A stretch of 64,000 bases of DNA from Isoetes taiwanensis. Taxonomy: Eukaryota > Streptophyta > Lycopodiopsida > Isoetales > Isoetaceae. Shown piece after piece: positions 11,501 through 25,905 of the stretch. Location: NCBI GenBank assembly GCA_021234155.1, contig JAJEKV010000063.1, positions 6,383,710-6,447,709 on the forward strand, read 5' to 3'. Both the position numbers and the translations under genes were made by a program. The notes below the pieces were generated by a model, which worked only from the letters and a program-made list of their open reading frames with translations, had not been told where the DNA came from and did no database searches. Every line of letters begins with the position of its first letter. Position 1 is the stretch's first letter.

Positions 11501-14500
11501 TTTGCAAAACCGACCTTGTAACTTGCTCCCTAGGGTAATTTCGCCATTCGGACCCGATTTGGCGGGAGTCGATTTGCCATTCGAGCCTCCCGTGCCCGAA
11601 CGACAAAGACATTCGGTTTCTACAAGGCCGACCTCAGGGCCTTGCGGGTTTGACAAGTTCTCCCCGGACCCGATCTGGAATCTTTGGGCCTTCCCGAAGA
11701 GGGCCCCCCGAACGGAGGATCCAGCGGTCGGGATGGGGAACCGGGCTCGAGGGTGGTCATTAGCGTGCAGCCCCCGGGGGGCCGCCGGGAAGGGCTGCCT
11801 CGGGGAACTTTTTGGATCCCGCCTCTTGGGGTCCGGACTCTCCCCTCTTGTGAGGATCACAGGATTCCTCGCCTCGTTTGACTTGGGGAAGGGTGCGGCT
11901 TCCGGTTGCCACAGCGGGCTGCCCGACCCGTTCTAATCTAACCGCCCAACCTAGACCTTCTCAGAAAATTTGAAATTGGGCTGTGTGCTGGAAATGGATT
12001 AGGTTTCCAGGCGGCAAAAAAATCAGAATTTATTTACCGTACAATGCATTAATTACGAATTTATGAATGTCTTGCCACCAAAGCGCCCCCCGACTTCTAC
12101 CTTACATCGGGAGGAGGACAATGGCCCAAACTCCATCGTCAGTTCCCCTTGCTCCGTATTCTCGGCTGCGGCTCGGCTAGTCCCAAGTGCAGCAGACCAA
12201 GTCTCGGCCCCCAAAATGCAAACCCTTCTAGAACTGGCAACCCGGGGTTTCGTTTTTGGAAGCCCTCTCGCCTTGTCCGGTGGGGGACCTTAGCGTGACT
12301 TGACGTGGAGTGAAATTGTTGGCGGCGCCCGGACCTAAAATCCCGGGAAGCTGCTGCCCCGAATTTCCTCTCCCAAGGCCACAGGGGGCGGACCAGGCGA
12401 CCTCCCCTCTCACGGAATGCGATTTGGCTGCCAATGGACTGGAGCGTCGACATTGCCACGGGGACCAAGTTCCACATGGCTAGAAGACCACCCGACCTCA
12501 AAGCCAAAGTAGCTCACTTCCATCACGCAAGTAGTCGAATTGGCCTAGGATGTGGATCACGGGATCTTGTCATGGAGGGCGTGAGTGTTTCTTTCTTTTG
12601 CAAAACCGACCTTGTAACTTGCTCCCTAGGGGTAATTTAGCCATTCGGACGATTTGGCGGTCGATTTGCCATTCGAACCTCCCGGTGCCCGAGCGACAAG
12701 GCAACTGCCCGGTTTCTACAAAGCCGACCGGGGCCCAGCGGTTTGACAAGTTCTCGGGACCCGATCTAGGAATCTTTTGGGCCTTCAGAAGGGGCCACGA
12801 GCGGAGGATCCAGCGGTGGGATAGGGGACCCGGCTCCCAGGAGGGTGGTCATTAAGCGTCACAGCCCCGGGGCGCTGCCCGGGAAGGAGCTGCCTCGGGA
12901 ACTTTTTGGATCCGCCTCTTGGGGTCCGGGACTCTCCCCCCTCTTGTGAGGGATCCACCAGGTCACAACCTCGTTTGACTTGGGGAAGGGTGCGGCTTGG
13001 TTGCCACAGCGGGCTGCCCCGACAGTTCTATCTTTAACCCTTTGACCTAGACCTTCTCGAAAATTTGAAAATTGGGGCTCTTTGCTGGAGATGGATTAGG
13101 AATCCAGGTGGCAAAAATCGAATTTATTTTCGTACAATGCATTAATTGCGAATTTATGAATGTCTTGCCAGCACGCCCCCGACTTCTACTTGCCACATCG
13201 GGGAGGAGGACAGGCCCAAACTCCACTCCGTCAGTTCCCCTTGCTCCGTATTCACCGGCTTGCGGCTTCTGGGCCAGGAGTCCCAAGTGCAACAGACCAA
13301 GTCTAGCGGCCCCAAAGCATAAACCCTTCTAGAACACGGCAGCCCACGGGGTTTTACTACGTTTTGGAGAGCCCTCTCCTTGTCGATTAGGCGGGACCTT
13401 GCTTGTGACTTGGCGTGGAGTGGGGGTGTTGGCGGGCTGACTGGACCCCTAAAATCCCCGGGAAGCTGCTTGCCCGAATTTCCTCTCCCAAGGCCACGGG
13501 GACGGACGGGCGACCTCCCTCTCAGGAATGCGATTTGGCTCTGCCAATGGACTCGAAGCGTCGGCATTGCCACGGGGACCAAGTTCCGTGGCCAGAAGAC
13601 CACCCGACCTCCAGAAGCGCCAAAGTAGCTCACTTCCATCACACTTTCGTAGTCAATTGGCCTAGGATGTGGATCTTGGGATCTTGTTATTGTGGAAAGC
13701 GTGAGTGTTTCTTTCTTTTGCAAAACCGACCTTGTAACTTGCTCCCTAGGGTAATTTCGCCATTCGGACGATTTGGCGGGGTCGATTTGCCATTCGAACC
13801 TCCCGGTGCCGAGCGACAAGACAACTGCCCGGTTTCTACAAGGCCGACCTCGGGGGCGCCCAGCGGTTTTGACAAGTTCTCGGACGATCTGGAATCTTTT
13901 AAGCCTTCCCGAAGGGGCCCCTGAGCGGAGGATCAGCGGTCGGATAGGGGCCGGGCTCGGGAGGGTGGTCGATAGCGTGCAGCCCAGGGGGCGCTGCCGG
14001 GGAAGAGCTGCCTCGGGGAACTTTTTGGATCCCCCCTCTTGGGGTCCCAGGACTCTCCCCTCTTGTGAGGGGATCACACCGCAAGGTCAGCCTCGTTTGA
14101 CTTGGGGAAGGGTGCCAGCTTCGGTTGCCACAGCAGAGCTGCCCGACCGTTCTAATGCTTAACCCTTTGACCTAGACCTTCTCCAAAAATTTGAAAAGGT
14201 ATTGGGCTGTGTTTGGAGATGGATTAGGAATCAGGTGGCAAAAAAAATCAGAATTTATTTTTAGGTACAATGCATTAATTCTTGCCGAATTTATGAATGT
14301 CTTGCCAGCCCCCCGACTTCTACTTGCCACATCGGAGGAGGACAGGCCCAAACTCGCTCGTCGGTTCCCCTTGCTCCGTATTCTCGGCTGCGGCTTCTCG
14401 CCAGGTCCCAAGTGCAACCGGACCAAGTCTACGGCCCCAAAACGCAAAACCCTTCTAGAACACGGCAGCCCACGGGGTTTCGTTTTGGAGGCCCTCTCCT

Positions 14501-17500
14501 TGTCGGTTTGGCGGGACCTGGCGGCGTGACTTGGCGTGGAGTGGGGGTGTTGGCCTTGACCGCGGACCCTAAAATCCCCGGCTGCTTGCCCTGAATTTCC
14601 TCTCCCCAGGCCACACGGGGGCCGGACCGGGCGACCTCCCTCTCGGGAATGCGATTTGGCTCTGCCAATGGACTCGAGCGTCGACGTTGCCACAGGGACC
14701 AAGTTCCATGGCGAAAGACCACCGACCTCCAGAAGCGCCAAAGTAGCTCACTTCCATCACAATTTCGTAGTCAATTGGCCTAGGATGTGGATCGCGGGGA
14801 TCTTTTGTCGTGGAGGCGTGAGTGTTTCTTTCTTTTACAAAACCGACCTTGTAACTTGCTCCCTAGGGTAATTTTAGCCATTCCGGACGATTTGGCGGGT
14901 CGATTTGCCATTCAGCGGAGCCTCCCGGTGCCCGAGCGACAAGACTGCCGGTTTCTACAAGGCCGACCTCGGGGCCCCCTTGGTTTGACAAGTTCTCCCC
15001 GGACGATCTGGAATCTTTTGGGCCTTCGAAGGGGCCCCGAGCGGGCGGAGGATCAGCGGTCGGATAGAGGAACCGGGCTCGGGAGGGTGGTCATTAGCGT
15101 CGCGACCCAAGAGGCTGAGGAAAAGCTGCCTCGGGGAACTTTTGGATCCCGCCTCTTGGGGTCGGACTCTCCCCCCTCTTGTGAGGGATCCTGCAAGGTC
15201 CTGGCCTCGTTTGACTTGGGAAGGGTGCCAGCTCGGTTTGCCACCTGCGGGCTGCCCCGGCAGTTCTAATCGCTAACCCTTTGACCTAGACCTTCTCCGA
15301 AAATTTGAAAATTGGGGGAACGTGTCTGGAGATGGATTAGGAATCCGGTGGCAAAAAATGAAAATTTATTTTCGTACAATGCATTAATGCGAATTTATGA
15401 ATGTCTTGCCCTCAAAAGCCCCAGAGCTTCTACTTGCCACATCGGGAGGAGGACAGGCCCAAACTCCGTTCCGTCGGTTCCCCTTGCTCCGTATTCACCG
15501 GCTGCGGCTTCCGGCCAGGTCCCAAGTGCAGCAGACCAAGTCTCGGCCCCAAAGCGCCAAACCCTTCAGAACACGGCAACCCACGGGGTTTCGTTTTTGG
15601 AGGCCCTCTCCTTGTCGGTTCAGGCGGGACCTTTGGTGACTTGGCGTGGAGTGGGGTGTTGGCCTTCGAGCGGACCCTAAAATCCCCGGGCTGCTTGCCC
15701 GAATTTCCTCTCCCCCAGGCCACGAGGGGACCGGGCGGGCAACCTCCCTCTCGGGAATCGCGATTTGGCTACGCCAATGGACTCGAGGCGTCGACGTTGC
15801 CACGGGACCAAGTTCGTGGCGGAAGACCACCCGACCTCCAAGAAGCGCCAAAGTAGCTCACTTCCATCACACTTTCGTGGTCAATTGGCCTAGGATGTGG
15901 ATGCGGGATCTTGTCGTGGAAAGGCGTGAGTGTTTCTTTCTTTTGCAAAACCGACCTTGTAACTTGCTCCCTAGAGATAATTTAAGCCATTCGGACGATT
16001 TGGCGGGGAGTCGATTTGCCATTCGAACCTCCCGGTGCCCGAGCGACAAAACAACTGCCCGGTTTCTACAAGGCCCAGCCTCCGGGGCCCCAGCAGTTTG
16101 ACAAGTTCTCAGGACCGATCACGGAATCTTTTGGGCCTTCGAAGAGGGGCCTGAGCGGAGGATCCAGCGGTCCGGATGGGGGCCGACTCGGGAGGGTGGT
16201 CATTGGTCGTGCAACCCCGGGGGCGCTGCCGAGGAAGGGCTGCCTCGGGAACTTTTTGGATCCGCCTCTTGGGGTCCGGACTCTCCCTCTTGTGAGGGAT
16301 CCACGCAAAGGTCTGGCCTCGTTTGACTTGGGGAAGGGTGCCGGCTTCGGTTGCCACAGCGGGCTGCCCGGCCGTTCTAATACTAACCCTTTGACCTAGA
16401 CCTTCTCCAGAAAATTTAGAAAATTGGGGCGTGTCTTTGGAGATGGATTAGGATTCCAGGTGGCAAAAAATCAGAATTTATTTTAGTACAATGCATTAAT
16501 TCTTGAATTTATGAATGTCTTGCCAAAAAAGCCCCCGACTTCTACTTGCCACATCGGGAGGAGGACAGGCCCAAACTCCAGCGCCCTCGGTTCCCCCTTG
16601 CTCCGTGTTCGCTCCGGCTGCAGCTCCTAGGCGGGTCCCAAGTGCAAGTGCAGACCAAGTCTCGGCCCCAAAGCGCCAAACCCTTCTGGAACACAGCCCG
16701 CGGGGTTTGCGTTTTTGGAGGCCCTCTCGCGTCCGGATGAGGCGGGACCTTTGCTTGGCAGTGACTTGGCGTGGAGTGGGGAGTGTTGGCCTTGAGGAAT
16801 TGCGGACCCTAAAATCCCCAGGAAGCTGCGCCCCGAATTTCCTCTCCCCAAGGCCACGGGGGCCGGGCGAGGCGACCTCCCTCTCGAATGCGATTTGGCT
16901 CTGCCAATGGACTCGAAGCGTCGGCGTTGCCACGGGGACCAAGTTCGTGGCCAGAAGACCACCCGACCTCAAAAGCGCCAAAGTAGCTCACTTCCATCAC
17001 ACTGCGTAGTCAATTGGCCCAGGATGTGGATGCGGGATCTTTTGTGGAGGCGTGAGTGTTCTTTCTTTTTGCAAAACCGACCTTGTAACTTGCTCCCTAG
17101 GGTAATTTAAGCCATTATTCCAGACGATTTGGCGGGGGTCGATTTGCCATTCGAGGGCCTCCCGGTGCCCGAGCGACAAAGACAACGCAGGTTTCTACAA
17201 GGCCCGACCTCGGGGCGCCCAGTGGTTTGACAAGTTCTCTCGGCCGATCCCGGAATCTTTTGGGCCTTCCGAAGGGGTCCTGAGCGGAGAGATCAGCGGT
17301 GGGATAGGGAGCAAGACTCACGGGAGGAGTGGTCGTAAGCGTCTGCGGCCCAGGGGCGGCTGCCCGGGAAGAGGCTGCCTCGGGGAACTTTTGGATCCGC
17401 CTCTTGGGGTCCGGACTCTCCCCTCTTGTGAGGATCCAGGTGGCCTCGTTTGACTTGGGGAAGGGTGCCAGCTTTCGGTTTATACAATGCAGGCTGCCCC

Positions 17501-20500
17501 GACCCGTTCTAATGCCCCCTTTGACCTAGACCTTCTCGAAAATTTGAAAATTGGGGTGTCTTTGGAAATGGATTAGGAATCGGTGGCAAAAATCGCGAAT
17601 TTATTTTAGTACAATGCATTAATTCGAATTTATGAATGTCTTGCCCTTTGCAAAACCCCCGACTTCTACTTGCCACATGGAGGAGGACAGGCCCAACTCG
17701 CTCCGTCGGTTCCCCTTGCTCCATTATTCTGAGCTGCGGCTTCCCGGCTAGGTCCCAAGTGCAGCAGACCAAGTCTCGGCCCCCCAAAGCAAAACCCTTC
17801 TAGAACACGGCAACCCACGGGTTTCGTTTTGGAGGCCCTCTCCTTGTCGGGTTCAGGCGGGACCTTGCACATTGACTTGGCGTGGAGTGGGGTGTTGGCC
17901 TTGAAACCGCGGACCCTAAAATCCCCGGAGGAAGGCGCTTGCCGAATTTCCTCTCCCCAAGGCCACGGGGGCCGGACGGGCGACCTCCCCTCTCGGAATC
18001 GCGATTTGGCTCTGCCAATGGACTCGAGCGTCGGCGTTGCCACGGGGACCAAGTTCCGTGTGAGAAGACCACCCGACCTCCAAAAGCCCAAGTAGCTCAC
18101 TTCCATCACACTTTCGTAGTCAATTGGCTAGGATGTGGATGCGGGATCTTGTCGTGGAGGCGTGAGTGTTTCTTTCTTTTGCAAAACCGACCTTGTAACT
18201 TGCTCCCTAGGGTAATTTAAGCCCATTCGGACGATTTGGCGAGTTCGATTTGCCATTCGAACCTCCCGGTGCCCGAACGACAAGACAACTGCGGTTTCTA
18301 CAAGGCCGACCTCGGGGCGCCCGCGGTTTGACAAGTTCTCCCGGACCGATCTGGAATCTTTTGGGCCTTCGAAGGGGCCTTGAGCGGAGGATCAGCGGTC
18401 GGATAGGGGCAGGACTCCAGGAGGGTGGTCATTGGCGTGCGACCCGGGGAAGCGGCCCAGGAAGAGGCTGCCTCGGGAACTTTTGGATCCCGCCTCTTGG
18501 GGTCGGGACTCTCCCCTCTTGTGAGGATCCTGCAAGGTCAGCCTCGTTTGACTTGGGGAAGGGTGCGGCTGGGTTGCCACCTGCTTGGGCTGCCCGGCAG
18601 TTCTAATCTTAACCCTTTGACCTAGACCTTCTCGAAAATTTCGAAAATTGGGCTGTGTGCTGGAGATGGATTAGGAATCCAGCTGGCAAAAATCAGAATT
18701 TATTTTCGTACAATGCATTAATTGCGAATTTATGAATGTCTTGCCCTTTGCAAAAGCCCCCCGACTTCTACTTGCCACATCGGGAGGAGGACAGGCCCAA
18801 ACTCCGTTCCGTCGGTTCCCCTTGCTCCGTATTCTGGAAACTGCGGCTTCTGCGCGGGTCCCAAGTGCAGCTTGGGACCAAGTCTCGGCCCCAAAGCGCC
18901 AAACCCTTCTAGAACACGGCAGCCCACGGGGTTTTGCGTTTTGGAGGCCCTCTCCTGTCGGTCGAGCGGGGACCTTGCGGTGAGTGACTTGGCGTGGAGT
19001 GGGGGTGTTGGCCTTGAGCACGGACCCTAAAATCCCGGGAAGGCTGCTTGCCCCGTTTCCTCTCCCAAGGCCACGGGGGCCGGACGGGCGACCTCCCCTC
19101 TCGGAATCAGCGATTTGACTTTGCCAATGGACTCCGAGCGTCGGCGTTGCCACGGAGGGACCAAGTTCCGTGGCGAAGACCACCCGACCTCAAGAAGCGC
19201 CAAAGTAGCTCACTTCCATCACACTCGTAGTCAATTGGCCTAGGATGTGGATGCGGGATCTTGTCGTGGAGGCGTGGAGTGTTTCTTTCTTTTGCCAAAA
19301 CCGACCTTGTAACTTGCTCCCTAGGGTAATTTCGCCATTCGGACGATTTGGCGAGGTCGTTTTGCCATTCAGGGCCTCCCGATTGCGAGCGACAAGACAA
19401 CTGCCCGGTTTCTACAAGCCCGACCTCCGGGGCGCCCAGCGGTTTTGACAAGTTCTCGGGGCCGTCTGGAATCTTTGGGCCTTCCGAAGAGGGGCCCACG
19501 AGCGGAGGATCAGCGGTTGGGATAGGGGCCACCTCGGGGGGTGGTCATTAGCGTCGTCTGCCCAGGAGGCCCAGCCGAGGGAAGAGGCTGCCCTCGGGGA
19601 ACTTTTGGATCCCACCTCTTGGGGTCAGGACTCTCCCCTCTTGTGAGGATCCCACAAAGGTCTGGCCTCGTTTGACTTGGGGAAGGGTGCCATTTCGGTT
19701 GCCACAGCGGGCTGCCCGACCGTTCCCTATCTAACCCTTTGACCTAGACCTTCTCGAAAATTTGAAAAGTTGGGCTGTGTCTTTGGAAATGGATTAGGAA
19801 TCAGGCTGGCAAAAAAATCAGAATTTATTTTAGGTACAATGCATTAATTCTTGAATTTATGAATGTCTTGCCACTTGCAAAAGCCCCCAGACTTCTACTT
19901 GCCGCCGGAGGAGGACAGGCCCAAACTCCAACTCCGTCAGTTCCCCTTGCTCCGTATTCTGGGGCTGCGGCTTCTCCGCCCAGGTCCCAAGTGCAGCAGA
20001 CCAAGTCTCCGCCCCCAAAGCAAAACCCTTCTAGAACACGGCAGCCCACGGGGTTTCGTTTTTGGAGGCCCTCTCCTTGTCGGTCGGTAGGGACCTTGCT
20101 TGCGTGACTTGATGGAGTGGGGTGGGGTTGTTGCCCGGCCGCACGGACCCTAAAATCCCCGGGAAGGCTGCTTGCCCCAATTTCCTCTCCCCAAGGCCAC
20201 AGGGGCCGGACGGGCGACCTCCCCTCTCGGGAATCATGATTTGACTCGCCAATGGACTCGAGAGCGTCGGCGTTGCCACGGGGACCAAGTTCGTGGCCAG
20301 AAGACCACCCGACCTCCAAGAAGCGCCAAAGTAGCTCACTTCCATCACACTTTCGTAGTCAATTGGCCTAGGATGTGGATCTCGCGGGATACTTGTCGTG
20401 GAGGCGTGGGTGTTTCTTTCTTTTACAAAACCGACCTTGTAACTTGCTCCCTAGGGTAATTTAAGCCATTCGGACGATTTGGCGGTCGATTTGCCATTCG

Positions 20501-23500
20501 GAGCCTCCCGGTGCCGAGCGACAAAGACGCGGTTTCTACAAGGCCGACCTCGGGGCGCCCGGCGGTTTGACAAGTTCTCGGGGACGTCTGGGAATCTTTT
20601 GGGCCTTCCGAAGAGGGGCCCACACGAGCGGAGGATCAGCGATTGGATAGGGGAAGGGCTCGGGAGGGTGGTCATTAGCGTGCCCCAGGGGGAGCCCGGG
20701 AAGAAGCTGCCTCGGGGAACTTTTGGATCCGCCTCTTGGGGTCAGGACTCTCCCCTCTGTGAGGATCCACAAAGGTCTGGCCTCGTTTGACTTTGGGGGA
20801 AGGGTGCCAGCTCGGTTGCCCGCAAGCGGGCTGCCCGACCGTTCTAATGCTAACCCTTTGACCCTAGACCTTCTCAGAAAATTTAGAAAAATGGGCTGTG
20901 TGTCTGGAGATGGATTAGGAATCCGGTTGGCAAAAAATCAGAATTTATTTTAGGTACAATGCATTAATTGCGAATTTATGAATGTCTTGCCCACTTTGCA
21001 AAGCCCCAAACTTCTACTTGCCACATGGAGGAGGACAGGCCCAAACTCCGCTCGTCAGTTCCCCTTGCTCCGTATTCTCCGATGCGGCTTCCGGCGGGGT
21101 CCCAAGTGCCTTGAGACCAAGTCTCGGCCCCCCAAAAGCGCAAACCCTTCTAGAACACGGCAACCCACGGGGTTTCGTTTTGGAGGCCCTCTCCTTGTCC
21201 GGATCGGTAGGGACCTTGCGGCGTGACTTGGCGTGGAGTGGGGGTGTTGGCCTTGAGCCGCGGACCTAAAATCCCCGGAAGCTGCTTGCCCGAATTTCCT
21301 CTCCCCAAGGCCACGGGGGCCGGACGGGCGACCTCCCTCTCGGAATCGCGATTTGGCTCTGCCAATGGACTGGAGCGTCGGCGTTGCCACAGGGGACCAA
21401 GTTCCGTGGCGAGAAGACCACCCGACCTCAAAAGCGCCAAAGTAGCTCACTTCCATCACACTTTCGTAGTCAATTGGCCTAGGATGTGGATCGCGGGGAT
21501 CTTGTCGTGGAGGCGTGAGTGTTTCTTTCTTTTGCAAAACCCGACCTTGTAACTTGCTCCCTAGGGTAATTTAGCCATTCGGACGATTTGGCGAAGTCGA
21601 TTTGCCATTCGAACCCTCCCGGTGCGGCGACAAGACACTCTGCGGTTTCTACAAGGCCGACCTCGGGGCGCCCGCGGTTTGACAAGTTCTCCCGGACCCG
21701 ATCTGGAATCTTTTGGGCCTTCAGAAGGGGCCCATGAGCGGAGGATCAGCGGTGGGATAGGGGCAGGGCTCCGGGAGGGTGGTCATTAGCGTCTGGCCCC
21801 GAGGGGGCGCGAGGAAGGAGCTGCCTGGGAACTTTTGGATCCCAGCCTCTTGGGGTCGGACTCTCCCCTCTTGTGAGGGATCCCTGCAAGGTCTGGCCTC
21901 GTTTGACTTGGGGAAGGGTGCCAGCTTCGGTTGCCACATAGCGGGCTGCCCGACCCGTTCTAATGCTAACCCTTTGACCTAGACCTTCTCGAAAATTTAG
22001 AAAATTGGTGGGTGTCTTTGGAAATGGATTAGGATTCAGGCGGCAAAAATCAGAATTTATTTTTAGGTACAATGCATTAATTACGAATTTATGAATGTCT
22101 TGCCCTTTGCCAAAAGCCCCGACTTCTACTTGCCACATCGGAGGAGGGCGGGCCCAAACTCGCTCCGTCATTCCCTTGCTCCGTATTCTCTCGCTGCGGC
22201 TTCTCCGGCCAGGTCCCAAGTGCAGCAGACCAAGTCTCCGGCCCCAAAACGCCAAACCCTTCTAGAACACGGCAGCCCCACGGGGTTTCGTTTTTTGGAG
22301 GCCCTCTCCTTGTCCGGTCGGTTAGGGACCTTTAGCGCCCGTGACTTGGCGTGGAGTGGGGGTGTTGGCGCTTGAGCTTCGGACCCTAAATCCCGGTAAG
22401 CTTGCCCGAATTTCCTCTCCCCAAGGCCACGGGGCCGGGCCAGGCGACCTCCCTCTCCGGAATCGCGATTTGACTCTGCCAATGGACTCGAGCGTCGGCG
22501 TTGCCACAGGGACCAAGTTCGGTGGCGAGAAGACCACCCGACCTCCAAGAAGCGCCAAAGTAGCTCACTTCCATCACACTTTTCGTAGTCAATTGGCCTA
22601 GGATGTGGATGCGGGGATCTTGTCGTGGAGGCGTGAGTGTTTCTTTCTTTTGCAAAACCGACCTTGTAACTTGCTCCCTAGGGTAATTTAGCCATTAGGA
22701 CGATTTGGCGGTCGATTTGCCATTCGAACCTCCCGGTGCGGACGACAAGACTGCTACTTTGTTTCTACAAAGGCCCGGACCTCGGGGCGCCCAGCGGTTT
22801 GACAAGTTCTCCCGGACCGATCTGGAATCTTTTGGGCCTTCCCGAAGGGGCCCCAGCGGAGGATCAGCGGTGGGATAGGGGAGGCAGGGCTCGGGAGGGT
22901 GGTCGTTGGCGTCGGCCCAGGGGGCCGCGGGAAGAACTGCCTCGGGGAACTTTTGGATCCCGCCTCTTGGGGTCGGGACTCTCCCCTCTTGTGAGGGATC
23001 CTGCAAGGTCTGGCCTCGTTTGACTTGGGGAAGGGTGCGGCTTCGGTTGCCTGCGGGCTGCCCCAGCCGTTCTAATGCTAACCCTTTGACCTAGACCTTC
23101 TCCAGAAAATTTAGAAAATTGGGGGTCTTTGGAAATGGATTAGGATTCCAGTGGCAAAAAAATCAAATTTATTTTAGTACAATGCATTAATTGCGAATTT
23201 ATGAATGTCTTGCCAGCTGCAAAGCCCCCGACTTCTACTTGCCACATCGGAGGAGGACAGGGCCCAAACTCCCGCTCCGTCGGTTCCCCTTGCTCCGTAT
23301 TCTCCGGCTGCGGCTTCGGCGGGGTCCCAAGTGCAGCAGACCAAGTCTCGGCCCCAAAAGCGCAAACCCTTCTAGAACACGGCAGCCCACGGGGTTTCGT
23401 TTTGGAGGCCCTCTCCTTGTCGGTCGGAGGCGGGACCTTGCAGCCGTGACTTGGCGATGGAGTGGGGGTGTTGGCCTTGAGCCACGGACCCTAAAATCCC

Positions 23501-25905
23501 AGGAAGGCTGCTTGCCCCAAATTTCCTCTCCCCAAGGCCACGGGGCCGGACAGGCGACCTCCCCTCTCAGGAATCGCGATTTGACTCTGCCAATGGACTC
23601 GAGCGTCGGCGTTGCCACAGGGACCAAGTTCGTGGCGAGAAGACCACCCGACCTCAAGAAGCGCCAAAGTAGCTCACTTCCATCACACTTTCGTAGTCAA
23701 TTGGCCTAGGATGTGGATCGCGGGGATCTTGTCGTGGAGGCGTGAGTGTTTCTTTCTTTTGCAAAACCGACCTTGTAACTTGCTCCCTAGGGTAATTTAG
23801 CCATTCGGGCGATTTGGCGGGGTCGATTTGCCATTCGGACCTCCCGGTGCCCGAGCGACAAGACAACTGCGGTTTCTACAAGGCCCGACCTCGGGGCGCC
23901 CGGCGGTTTTGACAAGTTCTCGGGACCGATCTGGAATCTTTTGGGCCTTCGAAGAGGGGCCCACGAGCGGAGGATCAGCGGTGGGATAGGGGAGCGGGCT
24001 CAGGAGGGTGGTCATTAGCGTCACGACCCCGGAGGCGGCTGCCGGGGGAGGGGGCTGCCTCGGGAACTTTTTTGGATCCCTTGCCTCTTGGGGTCCGGAC
24101 TCTCCCCCTCTTGTGAGGATCCCACTGCAAGGTCTGGCCTCGTTTGACTTGGGGAAGGGTGCCAGCTCGGTTGCCACTGCAGGGGCTGCCCGACCGTTCT
24201 AATGCTAACCCTTTGACCTAGACCTTCTCCGAAAATTTTCGAAAATTGGGGTGTGTCTTTGAAATGGATTAGGATTCCAGGTGGCAAAAATCAGAATTTA
24301 TTTTCGTACAATGCATTAATTGCGAATTTATGAATGTCTTGCCAGCTGCAAAAGCCCCCGACTTCTACTTGCCACATCGGGGAGGAGGACAGGCCCAAAC
24401 TCTGCTCGTCGGTTCCCCTTGCTCCGTATTCTCCGGCTGCAGCTTCTTCGGCCCGGGTCCCAAGTGCAACCGGACCAAGTCTCGGCCCCCAAAGCGCAAA
24501 CCCTTCTAGAACACGGCAGCCCACAGGGGTTTTACGTTTTGGAGGCCCTCTCCTTGTCGGTCCGGTGGGACCTTTAGCGGCCGTGACTTGGCGTGGAGTG
24601 GGGGTGTTGGCCTTGAGCCACGGACCCTAAAATCCCCGGAAGCTGCTTGCCCCGAATTTCCTCTCCCCAAGGCCACAGGGGCCGGACGAGGCGACCTCCC
24701 CTCTCAGGAATGCGATTTGGCTCTGCCAATGGACTCGAGCGTCGGCGTTGCCACAGGGGACCAAGTTCCGTGGCCAGAAGACCACCCGACCTCCAAGAAG
24801 CGCCAAAGTAGCTCACTTCCATCACACTTTCGTAGTCAATTGGCCTAGGATGTGGATCACGGGATCTTGTCGTGGAGGCGTGAGTGTTTCTTTCTTTTGC
24901 AAAACCCGACCTTGTAACTTGCTCCTAGGGTAATTTTGCCATTCGGACGATTTGGCGGGGTTGATTTGCCATTCGAGAACCTCCCCCGGTGCCCGAGCGA
25001 CAAACAACTGCGGTTTCTACAAGGCCCGACCTCAGGGCCCCCCGGTTTGACAAGTTCTCTCGGACCGTCACGGAATCTTTTGGGCCTTCGAAGAGGGGCC
25101 ACGAGCGGAAGGATCAGCGATGGGATAGGGGAGGCCCAGGGCTCGGAGGGTGGTCATTAAGCGTGCAACCCAGGGGGCTGCGCCGGGAAGAGGCGCCTCG
25201 GGGAACTTTTTGGATCCCACCTCTTGGGGTGGGACTCTCCCCTCTTGTGAGGATCCACACGCAAGGTCACGGCCTCGTTTGACTTGGGGAAGGGTGCCCG
25301 GCTTTCGGTTGCCTGGCAGAGCTGCCCCGGCCGTTCTAATGCTAACCCTTTGACCTAGACCTTCTCGAAAATTTGAAAATTGGGTATTGTCTTTGGAAAT
25401 GGATTAGGATTCGGTGGCAAAAATCAGAATTTATTTTAGTACAATGCATTAATTAGAATTTATGAATGTCTTGCCCCCTTTGCAAAAGCCCCCAGACTTC
25501 TACTTGCCACATCGGAGGAGGGCATGCCCAAACTTCAGCTCCGTCGGTTCCCCTTGCTCCTCATTATTCTCATTTGCGGCTTCGGCCAGGTCCCAAGTGC
25601 AGCAGACCAAGTCACCGGCCCCAAAGCAAAAAACCCTTCTAGAACACGGCAACCCGCAGGGGTTTACGTTTTGGAGGCCCTCTCCTGTCCGGTCCCGGGA
25701 CCTTTGGCGCGTGACTTGGCGTGGAGTGGGGGGTGTTGGCCTTGAGCCAGACCCTAAAATCCCCGGGCGGCTTGCCCGAATTTCCTCTCCCAAGGCCACG
25801 GGGGCCGGGCCGAGGCGCCCTCCCTCTCGGGGCTGCGATTTGGCTCACGCCAATGGACTCGAAACGTCGACTTGCCCTAGGGACCAAGTTACGTGACGAG
25901 AAGAC
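8571..25905. repeat. Tandem satellite array, ~1,117-bp unit, ~15.5 copies
   Basis: The landmark TTTATGAATGTCTTGCC occurs at 8,701, 9,823, 10,946, 12,060, 13,153, 14,290, 15,394, 16,508, 17,629, 18,729, 19,856, 20,975, 22,088, 23,198, 24,327 and 25,459. Spacings are 1,093-1,137 bp (mean 1,117). All units are head-to-tail. Within a unit the order is: CTTTGACCTAGACCTTCTC; ACAATGCATTAATT; the landmark; CTTCTACTTGCCACATCGG; TTGGAGGCCCTCTCC; GGCGTGGAGTGGGG; TAGCTCACTTCCATCACAC; TTGGCCTAGGATGTGGAT; CCGACCTTGTAACTTGCTCC; GTTTGACTTGGGGAAGGGTG. Open frames are short, appear on both strands, and shift between copies, so I call the array non-coding. Much inter-copy variation falls at CAG/CTG sites (for example GTGGCCAGAAG at 13,589 against GTGGCGAGAAG at 21,407), so the true units may be more alike than they look. 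The array lies wholly inside the CACTA element and ends abruptly at ACCACTCATG (about 25,905). Confidence 0.95.
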
